6,454 bases of DNA from a bacterium (GTDB lineage Bacteria > DYJV01 > JALVYZ01). The position numbers and the translations under genes are program-made. The notes under the pieces are model-generated. The model was not told the DNA's origin. It did not search any database and saw nothing but the letters and a program-made list of their open reading frames with translations. The stretch is from NCBI GenBank assembly GCA_027037705.1, contig JALVYZ010000414.1, positions 1 to 6,454 on the forward strand, written 5' to 3'. Positions 1 through 6,085 of this stretch are shown piece after piece (positions within the stretch are counted from its first letter, which is position 1; each line of letters begins with the position of its first letter).

Positions 1-1067
1 ATAATTTTAATATTTGCTTCAGAAATATGTGGGGAAAGAGGAAGTGATATAACTTTATCAGAAATATTTTTTGCAATAATGTAGTCTTCTGGTAAAATGT
101 CAAATTCTTTCATACATGGTTGTTCAGGAATAGTTTTTTTATAAAAAATTTTAGTTTCAATTCCATTTTCCGTTAGAAATTTTTTTAGTTCATCTCTCTT
201 TTTAACTCTTATTGTAAAAAGATTATATGTATGGTAACTTTTTTCATCTTCCACAGGTAATATAATTTCTTCTATATCAGAAAGTAAAGTTTTATATAAT
301 TTAGCGGCTTTTCTTCTTCTTTCTAAAAAACTTGAAAGGTAAGCTATTTTAACATTTAAGATAGCTGCTTGAATGGTATCTAATCTTGAGTTAAAACCAT
401 GAATAATATGTTCCTCTCCTTGATAACCATGGTTTCTTAAAAGTAAAACATTTCTAAAAATTTCATCTGAGTTTGTAACAACAAGTCCTGCATCTCCATA
501 TGCCCCTAATGTTGCATTAGGAGAAAAACTAAAACATCCTGCATCTCCAAAGCTTCCTACATATTTATCATTATATTTTGAGCCAAATGCTTGTGTGCAA
601 TCTTCTATTAATTTAAGATTATATTTTTTTGCAATTTCAATAAATTTATCCATGTTACATGGATTCCCATAAAGATGTGTAACAATTATAGCCTTTGTTT
701 GATCATCAATCTTTTCTTCAACTTTATTTTCATCCATATTAAATGTATCAGGATTTATATCAACATAAACTGGAATAGCTCCAACATTGACAATTGCTTC
801 TGTAGGAGCAATAAATGAATAAGGAGTTGTGATTACTTTATCTCCTTTTCCAATATTACATGCTTTTAAAGCCAAAAATAGAGCGTCTGTCCCACTTCCA
901 ACTCCAACTGCATAGTTAATTTGAAACAATTCTGCAACTGTTGCTTCAAATGTTGAAACTTCTTCTCCAAGAATGAATTGAGCATTAAAAAGAATATTGT
1001 TAATTTTTGAGATTATTTCTGACCGAAAAATTTCAATTTCTTTATTGATGTCTATAAATGGTATCAT
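1..1067 (-). CDS. DegT/DnrJ/EryC1/StrS aminotransferase homologue lacking the PLP lysine (gnnB-like), C-terminus cut by window edge
   Basis: I translated 355 open codons on the minus strand from ATG 1065-1067; only a short C-terminal tail seems to be missing. AAGGAG at 1075-1080 precedes the ATG with 7-bp spacing, which fixes the start. The fold-type I sugar aminotransferase signature is clear: GSGTDA near residue 60, a THLYGNP loop, EDCTQAFGS with Asp156 (PLP N1 contact) and Gln159, then FSFSPNATLGAYGDAG. Family members read roughly SFYPxKNLGAxGDxG, where K is the Schiff-base lysine. Here that residue is Ala185 (GCA, 513-515). The offset from ArnB (Asp159, Gln162, Lys188, from memory) is a constant three, so the alignment is not in doubt. 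Such enzymes transfer an amino group from glutamate to a keto-sugar nucleotide in the cytoplasm. It follows and overlaps a Gfo/Idh/MocA dehydrogenase, an arrangement like GnnA/GnnB (UDP-GlcNAc3N for lipid A) or WbpB/WbpE. Without the lysine, ordinary transamination is not expected. The family is certain; the function is open. Confidence 0.93.
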   Translation of the reverse strand, partial: MIPFIDINKEIEIFRSEIISKINNILFNAQFILGEEVSTFEATVAELFQINYAVGVGSGTDALFLALKACNIGKGDKVITTPYSFIAPTEAIVNVGAIPVYVDINPDTFNMDENKVEEKIDDQTKAIIVTHLYGNPCNMDKFIEIAKKYNLKLIEDCTQAFGSKYNDKYVGSFGDAGCFSFSPNATLGAYGDAGLVVTNSDEIFRNVLLLRNHGYQGEEHIIHGFNSRLDTIQAAILNVKIAYLSSFLERRRKAAKLYKTLLSDIEEIILPVEDEKSYHTYNLFTIRVKKRDELKKFLTENGIETKIFYKKTIPEQPCMKEFDILPEDYIIAKNISDKVISLPLSPHISEANIKI

Positions 1068-2022
1068 TTAAATTCTCCTTTAAATTTTTCAGAATTTTTA
1101 AACTTAATTCTAAAGCTCTTTGTCCTGCTATCCCATCAACAACTGGTTTTTCTCTCTTTTTTATACAATTTACAAAAGAGCTAATCTCTTCTTTTAATTG
1201 ATCAATTTTTTCAGGAAATTTTAATTTTTTGTATTTAAATTTTGTTAAAAAATCAATAGGTTTTATTTTTTCATTTTCTTTTTTATTAATAGAATATATT
1301 TTAGCAAATTTTTTGTCAAAGTCTATTGAAATATATCTATTTTTTTGGAAAAAACGCATTTTTCGTTCTTTCTTTAAAGAAACTCTACTTGCTGTAAAAT
1401 TTGCAGTACAGCCATTTTCAAAAACAATTCTCACATTTGCAATATCTATTTTATCAGTTAAAACAGGGGCTCCTGCTGCATGTATAAATTTAATATTGTC
1501 TTTAACAAAATTTAACATAATTTCAATATCATGTATCATTAAATCCCTAATAACATCAATATCAGTACTTCTACCAGTAAAAGATGATATTCTTATTGAT
1601 TCAATAAACATTGGATTTTCAATATAAGATTTGCATGCTATAACAGCTGGATTAAATTCTTCAAGATGACCAACTTGCAAAATAGAATTATTATTTTCAG
1701 CTATTTTATTTAAAATTTGTGCTTCTTTAACTGTGGTGGTTATTGGTTTTTCTACTAATATATCTTTTTTATTTTCAAGAAAAAATTTTGCTATTTCAAA
1801 ATGGGTATTCGTTGGAGTTACAATAGAAACAGCGTCAACAAAAGGTAAAATTTCCTTATAGTTAGTTGTTTTAAAAATATCAGAGTAAGTATAATTTTTT
1901 AAAATTTTTTCATTAGTATCACATATTGACGTTACAATAACATCATTAATATCTCTAAATTTTTCAAAATGAAACTTTCCTAAATAACCAAGACCTATAA
2001 TACCAATTCTAATTTTTGACAT
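1042..2022 (-). CDS. Gfo/Idh/MocA-family sugar-nucleotide dehydrogenase, probably GnnA-like (UDP-GlcNAc 3-dehydrogenase)
   Basis: This 326-residue protein has the two-domain Gfo/Idh/MocA layout. An N-terminal Rossmann fold carries GIIGLGYLGKFH (residues 7-18), with Asp35 after the second strand, suggesting NAD(H). The EKP motif follows at residues 91-93 (Lys92 near the nicotinamide), then VGHLEEFNPA (117-126) and DLMIHDIEIML (160-170) with the likely catalytic His164-Asp165. The GHxExFNP and LMIHDI motifs recall the subgroup found in lipid A gene clusters (GnnA-like), which oxidises the 3-OH of UDP-GlcNAc. That substrate is an inference from motifs and from the overlapping aminotransferase homologue. 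The 26-bp overlap suggests translational coupling. The ATG at 2020-2022 has no Shine-Dalgarno; a TATGAT box at 2035-2040 lies so close that the message may be leaderless, though no good -35 accompanies it. WlbA/WbpB-type UDP-GlcNAcA dehydrogenase is the main alternative. Confidence 0.9.
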   Translation of the reverse strand: MSKIRIGIIGLGYLGKFHFEKFRDINDVIVTSICDTNEKILKNYTYSDIFKTTNYKEILPFVDAVSIVTPTNTHFEIAKFFLENKKDILVEKPITTTVKEAQILNKIAENNNSILQVGHLEEFNPAVIACKSYIENPMFIESIRISSFTGRSTDIDVIRDLMIHDIEIMLNFVKDNIKFIHAAGAPVLTDKIDIANVRIVFENGCTANFTASRVSLKKERKMRFFQKNRYISIDFDKKFAKIYSINKKENEKIKPIDFLTKFKYKKLKFPEKIDQLKEEISSFVNCIKKREKPVVDGIAGQRALELSLKILKNLKENLNDTIYRHQ

Positions 2023-2044
2023 AAATCAAAGTTTATCATATAAA
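2016..2044 (+). promoter_or_regulatory. Sigma-70-type promoter of the O-methyltransferase gene
   Basis: TTGACA at 2016-2021, a 17-bp spacer and TATAAA at 2039-2044 give a near-consensus promoter. Transcription would start near 2051, leaving a leader of about 29 nt before ATG 2080. The -35 box overlaps the start codon of the divergent dehydrogenase gene, so polymerase bound here could interfere with expression of that gene. Predicted by inspection only. Confidence 0.7.
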
Positions 2045-2079
2045 AATATAATTGTAAATATTTGCTGAAGGCTAAAATA

Positions 2080-2724
2080 ATGAATGTTGAAGAATATTTA
2101 GAAAAATTTTATAAACTGGATGATTTAGAGAAACTAATTATTAATTTAGCTAATGAAACAAAGACTCCAATTTTGACTCTATCAAAAGCAAAAATTTTAG
2201 GTTTATTAGTAAAATTAAAAAATCCTTCAAATTGTTTTGAAATTGGGTTAGGAATAGGCTTTTCTACATATCAAATTTTAAAAAATATAAATGAAAATGC
2301 GCGATTAATAAGTATTGATAAGAATTTTCATAGAATTGAACTATTTTTTGAAAATATATATAAAAAATTTGATTTGAAATTAAAGAAAAAATTATCAGTT
2401 TATCCTCTTGATGCATTTTACTGTATGGATATCTTTTTAAATTTAAATCAAAAATTTGATTTTATTTTTATTGATTCTCAAAAAAGAGATTATTTTTATT
2501 TTTATGATTATTTTGTTAATTTAACTGAAAAGGATGCATTGATTGTAATAGATAACATAACTTATAATATGCAAACCTTTAAAGAAGTAACTAAAAGAAG
2601 TGAAAAATATATGGAAGGAGTTAATTTAGTCAAAAAATTTATAAATAAAATTTCAAATTCAGAACATTTTTTAAATTTTTTTATCCCAGCTGGAGATGGT
2701 ATGTGTTGTTTAGTTAAATTGTAA
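2080..2724 (+). CDS. SAM-dependent O-methyltransferase, YrrM/TrmR (COG4122) class
   Basis: The chosen start is ATG 2080, because GAAGG at 2067-2071 sits 8 bp upstream; an upstream in-frame TTG at 2062 has no such site. The 214-residue product has a small N-terminal helical part and one Rossmann-like methyltransferase domain. The SAM-binding motif is FEIGLGIGFST (53-63), with acidic Asp80 ending strand 2. FDFIFIDSQKRDY (126-138) holds Asp132 and Lys135, and IDNI (157-160) holds the Asp158-Asn159 pair that binds a divalent metal in caffeoyl-CoA-type O-methyltransferases. The tail IPAGDGMCC matches the family's closing strand. Bacterial members act on small catechol-like molecules or, as TrmR, on 5-hydroxyuridine in tRNA wobble positions; I cannot choose between these. 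It has its own promoter, diverges from the dehydrogenase gene, and overlaps the convergent small gene by 11 bp. Confidence 0.9.
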   Translation: MNVEEYLEKFYKLDDLEKLIINLANETKTPILTLSKAKILGLLVKLKNPSNCFEIGLGIGFSTYQILKNINENARLISIDKNFHRIELFFENIYKKFDLKLKKKLSVYPLDAFYCMDIFLNLNQKFDFIFIDSQKRDYFYFYDYFVNLTEKDALIVIDNITYNMQTFKEVTKRSEKYMEGVNLVKKFINKISNSEHFLNFFIPAGDGMCCLVKL

Positions 2725-2914
2725 CATTTACATAACTTCCCTTATATGATTCCTCTATTTCGTTTTGAGAAGTTTGAATTGCTTGTTGTTGTGCTTCTTC
2801 TTGCTGCTGTTCTTCTTCTACTTCTGCTAGCGACTCTGTTTCTTCATATCTATCATAATAATATTTATCATAATATAAACTATCAATATAACATGTAGAT
2901 GTGTCAATAGACAT
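2714..2914 (-). CDS. Small Tyr/Glu/Gln-rich acidic protein, function unknown
   Basis: This 66-residue protein matches no family I recognise. Residues 9-23 hold seven tyrosines mixed with Asp and Lys; residues 24-55 are dominated by Glu and Gln, including QQQEEAQQQ (36-44), and could form a polar helix or coiled coil. The short C-terminal end, GSYVNVTI, looks less polar and strand-like. The sequence counts 9 Tyr, 12 Glu, 8 Gln and one Cys (Cys8). There is no signal peptide or membrane segment, so it is probably cytoplasmic. I call it a real gene on its expression signals: a perfect consensus promoter (2935-2963) and a Shine-Dalgarno complementary to the whole anti-Shine-Dalgarno (2918-2927). 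It stands alone, divergent from kdsA and overlapping the 3' end of the methyltransferase gene by 11 bp. The strong signals suggest an abundant structural or regulatory protein; this is inference. Confidence 0.82.
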   Translation of the reverse strand: MSIDTSTCYIDSLYYDKYYYDRYEETESLAEVEEEQQQEEAQQQAIQTSQNEIEESYKGSYVNVTI

Positions 2915-2917
2915 TTT

Positions 2918-2927
2918 ATCACCTCCT
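2918..2927 (-). promoter_or_regulatory. Full-length Shine-Dalgarno of the small Tyr/Glu/Gln-rich protein
   Basis: Read on the minus strand, AGGAGGTGAT ends three bases before ATG 2912-2914, with the AGGAGG core 7 bases from the ATG. All ten bases can pair with the 16S rRNA 3' end (AUCACCUCCU). It is the strongest ribosome binding site in the window and decides the start. Confidence 0.9.
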
Positions 2928-2934
2928 ATTAAAT

Positions 2935-2963
2935 ATTATAATTTGAAAAATTTTTATTGTCAA
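2935..2963 (-). promoter_or_regulatory. Perfect-consensus sigma-70 promoter of the small protein gene
   Basis: On the minus strand TTGACA (2958-2963), a 17-bp spacer and TATAAT (2935-2940) match the consensus at all twelve bases and the optimal spacing. Transcription would start near 2928, giving a leader of about 14 nt that is mostly ribosome binding site. The -35 box overlaps that of the divergent kdsA promoter. Confidence 0.85.
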
Positions 2964-2985
2964 ATGTAATTTTTAATAATATATA
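2957..2985 (+). promoter_or_regulatory. Probable kdsA promoter with overlapping divergent -35
   Basis: TTGTCA (2957-2962), a 17-bp spacer and TATATA (2980-2985) form a reasonable promoter. A start 7-8 bases downstream falls at 2992-2995, at or just before the kdsA ATG (2995). The -35 shares five bases with the opposing TTGACA, so both promoters cannot be occupied at once. Confidence 0.6.
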
Positions 2986-2994
2986 TAAAATGCG

Positions 2995-3771
2995 ATGTAT
3001 GAAAAATTAAAACAAAAAAAATTCATAATTGCAGGTCCTTGTGTGATAGAATCATTGGATCTATGTTTTATTATAGCAGAAAAATTAAAATTTTTATGTG
3101 AAAAATATGGATTTTTTTATATTTTTAAAGCAAGTTTTGATAAAGCAAATAGAACTTCTATAAATTCATTTCGAGGTCCAGGTCTTGAAAAAGGTATAGA
3201 AGTACTTTTTAAAATAAAAGAAAAATTTTCTATCCCAGTAACAACAGATATTCATGAATCTTGGCATGCTGAAAAAGTAAAAGATATAATTGATATTATC
3301 CAAATCCCTGCTTTTTTATGTAGACAAACTGACTTATTAATATCTGCTGGAAAAACAGATAAAATTGTAAATATTAAGAAAGCACAATTTCTTGCTGGCA
3401 AAGATATGATTTATCCTCTTGAAAAAGTTAAGTCCACAGGAAATAATAAAGTAATTTTAACAGAAAGAGGAACTATGTTTGGATATGGAAATTTAGTAGT
3501 TGATTTTAGAAATATTGTTGACATGAAAGAATTAGGCGTGCCTGTTGTTTTTGATGCTACACATTCAACACAAAAACCAGGAGCATTAAAAGGAAAAAGT
3601 GGAGGAGATAGAAAGTATACTCCTTGTTTAACTTATTGTGCAGATGCTTGTGGAGTAAATGGATTTTTCTTTGAGGTTCATCCAGAACCTGATAAAGCTT
3701 TATCAGATGGGCCTAATATGATTAATTTTAAGATATTTGAAGAAATTTTGAAGAACTTAGCATTTAAATAA
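2995..3771 (+). CDS. kdsA: 3-deoxy-D-manno-octulosonate-8-phosphate synthase (KDO8P synthase), metal-dependent class
   Basis: KdsA condenses phosphoenolpyruvate with D-arabinose 5-phosphate to make KDO 8-phosphate, precursor of the KDO that links lipid A to the LPS core; it is cytoplasmic. The 258 residues cover the whole TIM barrel. Diagnostic motifs are IIAGPCVIES (11-20), FKASFDKANRTS, SFRGPGLEKG, TDIHE, QIPAFLCRQTDLL, NIKKAQF, FGYGNLVVD, FDATHSTQ, KSGGDR and VHPEPDKALSDGP. Cys16, His190, Glu227 and Asp238 match the metal ligands of Aquifex KdsA (Cys11, His185, Glu222, Asp233) with a constant offset of five, so this is the metal-requiring class; the E. coli type has Asn at the Cys position. 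There is no Shine-Dalgarno before ATG 2995, and the promoter places the transcript start at or next to the ATG, so translation is probably leaderless. The 3' end overlaps the convergent amidohydrolase gene by 15 bp. Confidence 0.97.
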   Translation: MYEKLKQKKFIIAGPCVIESLDLCFIIAEKLKFLCEKYGFFYIFKASFDKANRTSINSFRGPGLEKGIEVLFKIKEKFSIPVTTDIHESWHAEKVKDIIDIIQIPAFLCRQTDLLISAGKTDKIVNIKKAQFLAGKDMIYPLEKVKSTGNNKVILTERGTMFGYGNLVVDFRNIVDMKELGVPVVFDATHSTQKPGALKGKSGGDRKYTPCLTYCADACGVNGFFFEVHPEPDKALSDGPNMINFKIFEEILKNLAFK

Positions 3772-4596
3772 AATTTTTGCATTTTCACCTTTTATTTTTC
3801 TTTTTAACTTATCAGAAATGTCAACCTCATCCATATCTTTAAAATATCTTTTGGGATTTATTAAAGGATAATCAGAACCAAATAAGATTTTATCTTCTCC
3901 AGCAAATTCTGCTGCAATTTTATATATTTCCTTTTTGTATAAAAATGGTACTGCAGCTGTATCGTAATACACATTCTTTAAAACATCCGTAACTTCTTTT
4001 TTCATTGATGTGTAGAAAAAAATTCCACCACCCATATGAGCTAAAATAATTTTATTTTCTGAATATTTTTTTACAAAATTGTAAATATTTTTTAATTTCA
4101 TATCAGCTTTTCCTGGATACATATGTCCAACAGGTTCATTTGTATGAACTAAAAATGGATAATCTGCTTCAAAACATAACTTCATAATCTTATTCAATTT
4201 TTCGGAAATTTCCTCAGTAATATCAGAATGATAAAAAGCTATTTCTCCAACACCTTTCAATCCATTTAAAAAACATCTTTTAACCTCTTCTTCTGATCCA
4301 GGTGTTAACGGATTTAAACAACATAATCCTATAAATCTATCTGGATATTTTTTTACAGCTTCAATTACAGAATCATTATTTAATTTTGCAAATTCAATTT
4401 TATTCCATGGAAAGCCAAAAATAACAGATTTATCTATCCCCTGCTCATCCATCATTTCTAACATGTCTTTATAATTAACCATTTTTGCATTACTATTTTT
4501 GTAAATTGAGGCAAATTCAGGTTCTCCAATAAAAAATTTTTCTCTATTATTTATAATTTCATCTGGAAAAATATGAGTATGAACATCAATTATCAT
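3757..4596 (-). CDS. Metal-dependent amidohydrolase (amidohydrolase_2, COG2159)
   Basis: A 279-residue single-domain TIM-barrel hydrolase, probably cytoplasmic. Metal-site motifs appear in the expected order: HTH (His6, His8) on strand 1, GLKGVGE (112-118), LVHTNEP with His151, ILAHMGGG with His187, and ILFGSDYPL with Asp242. Family members hydrolyse or decarboxylate small, often aromatic, acids (for example the amino-carboxymuconate-semialdehyde decarboxylase group), but many are uncharacterised and I cannot name the substrate. ATG 4594-4596 follows GAGGAG (4604-4609) at 7-bp spacing and lies inside the end of coaE, an 11-bp overlap that implies translational coupling. It appears to be the last gene of the tRNA-crotonase-coaE unit. 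No clear terminator follows, and its end overlaps kdsA. Confidence 0.9.
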   Translation of the reverse strand: MIIDVHTHIFPDEIINNREKFFIGEPEFASIYKNSNAKMVNYKDMLEMMDEQGIDKSVIFGFPWNKIEFAKLNNDSVIEAVKKYPDRFIGLCCLNPLTPGSEEEVKRCFLNGLKGVGEIAFYHSDITEEISEKLNKIMKLCFEADYPFLVHTNEPVGHMYPGKADMKLKNIYNFVKKYSENKIILAHMGGGIFFYTSMKKEVTDVLKNVYYDTAAVPFLYKKEIYKIAAEFAGEDKILFGSDYPLINPKRYFKDMDEVDISDKLKRKIKGENAKILFKC

Positions 4597-5233
4597 TTTT
4601 TAACTCCTCTATTATTTTTTTTACCTGTTTTTCTGTTTCAATTAAAGAATTTGAATTATCAATAATAAAATCAGCATATTTAATTTTTTCATCAATAGGC
4701 ATTTGGGATTTTATTCTTTTTATAGCTTCCTCTTTTGAAAGATTGTCTCTTTTCATCAATCTTTGAATTTGAAGTTCTTCTGGGATATAAACGACAATAA
4801 TTTTATTATATCTTTTAAAACTCCCAGTTTCTATCATTAAAGCTGCATCTACAATAATTATAGAATCTGGATTTTTTTTTAGATAATTAAAAACAATTTC
4901 TTTTTCTTTTTGGAATATTAAAGGATGGAGTATGTTTTCTAATTTTTTTTTAGCAGATTTATTATTAAAAATTAAATTACCTAATTTTCTTCTATCTAAA
5001 TTTCCATTTTTATCCAAAAAATTTTTTCCAAATTCTTTTACAATTAGATCTAATCCTTTTTCACCTTTTTTAACTACTTCTTTTGCCACATCATCAATAT
5101 CTAATACAAATATTCCATTTTTTTTAAAAAGATTGGCAACAGTGGTTTTACCACAGGCAATAGAGCCTGTTAAGCCATGGACATTAGGAGGATATTTATT
5201 TAAATTTAGGTTCTCTTTTTTCCATAAAGGCAT
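4586..5233 (-). CDS. coaE: Dephospho-CoA kinase
   Basis: CoaE phosphorylates the 3'-OH of dephospho-CoA with ATP, the last step of coenzyme A synthesis, in the cytoplasm. The 215-residue protein has GLTGSIACGKTT (P-loop, residues 20-31), DIDDVAKEV for the conserved DxD region, LDRRKLGNLIF, LENILHPLI in the CoA domain, VDAALMIETG, and the lid/adenine segment QIQRLMKRDNLSKEEA with IKSQMP. The protein normally begins just before GLTG; here about 18 residues precede it. No in-frame ATG, GTG or TTG lies between ATG 5231-5233 and GLTG, so the extension seems real. That ATG lies within the crotonase gene (38-bp overlap) behind a weak GAAG at best, so coupling to crotonase translation is likely. The next gene, the amidohydrolase, overlaps its end by 11 bp. 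Confidence 0.95.
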   Translation of the reverse strand: MPLWKKENLNLNKYPPNVHGLTGSIACGKTTVANLFKKNGIFVLDIDDVAKEVVKKGEKGLDLIVKEFGKNFLDKNGNLDRRKLGNLIFNNKSAKKKLENILHPLIFQKEKEIVFNYLKKNPDSIIIVDAALMIETGSFKRYNKIIVVYIPEELQIQRLMKRDNLSKEEAIKRIKSQMPIDEKIKYADFIIDNSNSLIETEKQVKKIIEELKNDN

Positions 5234-5984
5234 TGACCGCTTCTTTCATATCTTCAGTCTGTGAGCATTCAATGATTCCATTTCTTTCTAATTCAATATA
5301 TTCTTCAAATTTTAAATTTTGTCCCTGAAAAAATAATCTTTTTGTTAAAATATTTGCAAAATGAGGACCATTTACAATATTTTCTGCAAAATTATACACA
5401 TACTGGAACCCTTCATTTTTTGTTATAACTTTACTTAATACTCCCCAGCTTTCTAATTCTTTTGCACTGAATTTTTCATTTGATAAAAAGAAATACATTG
5501 TTTTCGGTAATCCTGCATTTTTTACAAAAACATAACTTGAACCACCGTCTGGAGTTGTTGCAAGTTTATTATAACCACCAATAAATAATGATTCTTCTGT
5601 TGCAAAGCTTATATCTACATTTAATGCAAAAGATAATCCTACTCCTGCTACTATCCCATCAATATAACTTATAATTATTTTATCCATATTTTTCATTAAT
5701 AGAATTGTTCCATTTAAAGTCAAAGTCAATTCCTCCACCATTTGTGGGAAATTATTTTCATCAATCGCTTTTTTAAAAGACGGGATATCTCCTCCTGCTG
5801 AAAATGCTTTGCCAGTTGCTTTTAAAATAACAACTCTAATATTTTTATCCCATTTAATATTTTGCAATGCATTGAAAAGTTCCTCTGCAAGAATATTGTC
5901 ATAAGAATTATAGGTTTTAGGATAATTTAATGTTACTATTGCAATTTTACCATTTTTCTCAAGAGATATCTTTTGAAATTCCAT
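5196..5984 (-). CDS. Enoyl-CoA hydratase/isomerase (crotonase) family, PaaG-like
   Basis: I chose ATG 5982-5984, preceded by GAGGGG (5989-5994), giving 262 residues; a TTG at 6000-6002 would add six. The crotonase fold is clear: FSAGGD (61-66) and GIVAGVGLSFAL (110-121) supply the oxyanion hole that holds a CoA thioester. The two glutamates of true hydratases are replaced by Ser118 and Tyr138. Asp146 in TTPDGGSS matches the aspartate in PDCGG of the ring-oxepin isomerase PaaG, and the tail LERNGIIECSQTEDMKEAVNAFMEKREPKF resembles PaaG too. An isomerase-type reaction is therefore more likely than hydration, but no phenylacetate genes are seen. It is the first protein gene after tRNA-Arg, with 23 nt between them, and its end overlaps coaE by 38 bp. 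Confidence 0.92.
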   Translation of the reverse strand: MEFQKISLEKNGKIAIVTLNYPKTYNSYDNILAEELFNALQNIKWDKNIRVVILKATGKAFSAGGDIPSFKKAIDENNFPQMVEELTLTLNGTILLMKNMDKIIISYIDGIVAGVGLSFALNVDISFATEESLFIGGYNKLATTPDGGSSYVFVKNAGLPKTMYFFLSNEKFSAKELESWGVLSKVITKNEGFQYVYNFAENIVNGPHFANILTKRLFFQGQNLKFEEYIELERNGIIECSQTEDMKEAVNAFMEKREPKFK

Positions 5985-6007
5985 CTCGCCCCTCAATATC
6001 AAAATTT

Positions 6008-6080
6008 TGCCCCCACCAGGACTCGAACCTGGCCACCTGGATTAGGAATCCAGTGCTCTATCCTCCTGAGCTATGGGGGC
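6008..6080 (-). tRNA. tRNA-Arg, anticodon CCT
   Basis: The minus strand folds into a full cloverleaf: a 7-bp acceptor stem (GCCCCCA/TGGGGGC), D stem GCTC/GAGC with loop AGGAGGATA, anticodon stem CTGGA/TCCAG with loop TTCCTAA (anticodon CCT, reading the AGG arginine codon), a four-base variable region, and T stem CCAGG/CCTGG with loop TTCGAGT. The discriminator base is A at 6008. The 3' CCA is not encoded and must be added after processing. Only 23 bp separate it from the crotonase ATG, with no terminator between, so the tRNA appears to lead a protein-coding transcript. Confidence 0.97.
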
Positions 6081-6085
6081 TTTTT

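Noticed and set aside
1229-1627. Plus-strand open frame of 132 codons
   Set aside because: It lies wholly inside the dehydrogenase gene, antisense to it; its Phe/Ile/Leu-rich product is the mirror of AT-rich Lys/Asn codons and it has no ribosome binding site.
2062-2079. TTG 2062 as start of the methyltransferase
   Set aside because: ATG 2080 has GAAGG at proper spacing, and the extension would encode the ribosome binding site itself.
4932-5264. Plus-strand open frame of 110 codons
   Set aside because: It is antisense to coaE, whose motifs are unmistakable, and has no initiation signals.
5985-6002. TTG 6000-6002 as start of the crotonase
   Set aside because: ATG 5984 has a GAGGGG site and gives the usual N-terminus; the TTG lies six bases from the tRNA end with no site of its own.
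6008-6080. tRNA-Arg as an integration site for a mobile element
   Set aside because: No integrase, no repeated tRNA 3' end and no transposon ends are present; the flanking genes look like ordinary chromosomal genes.
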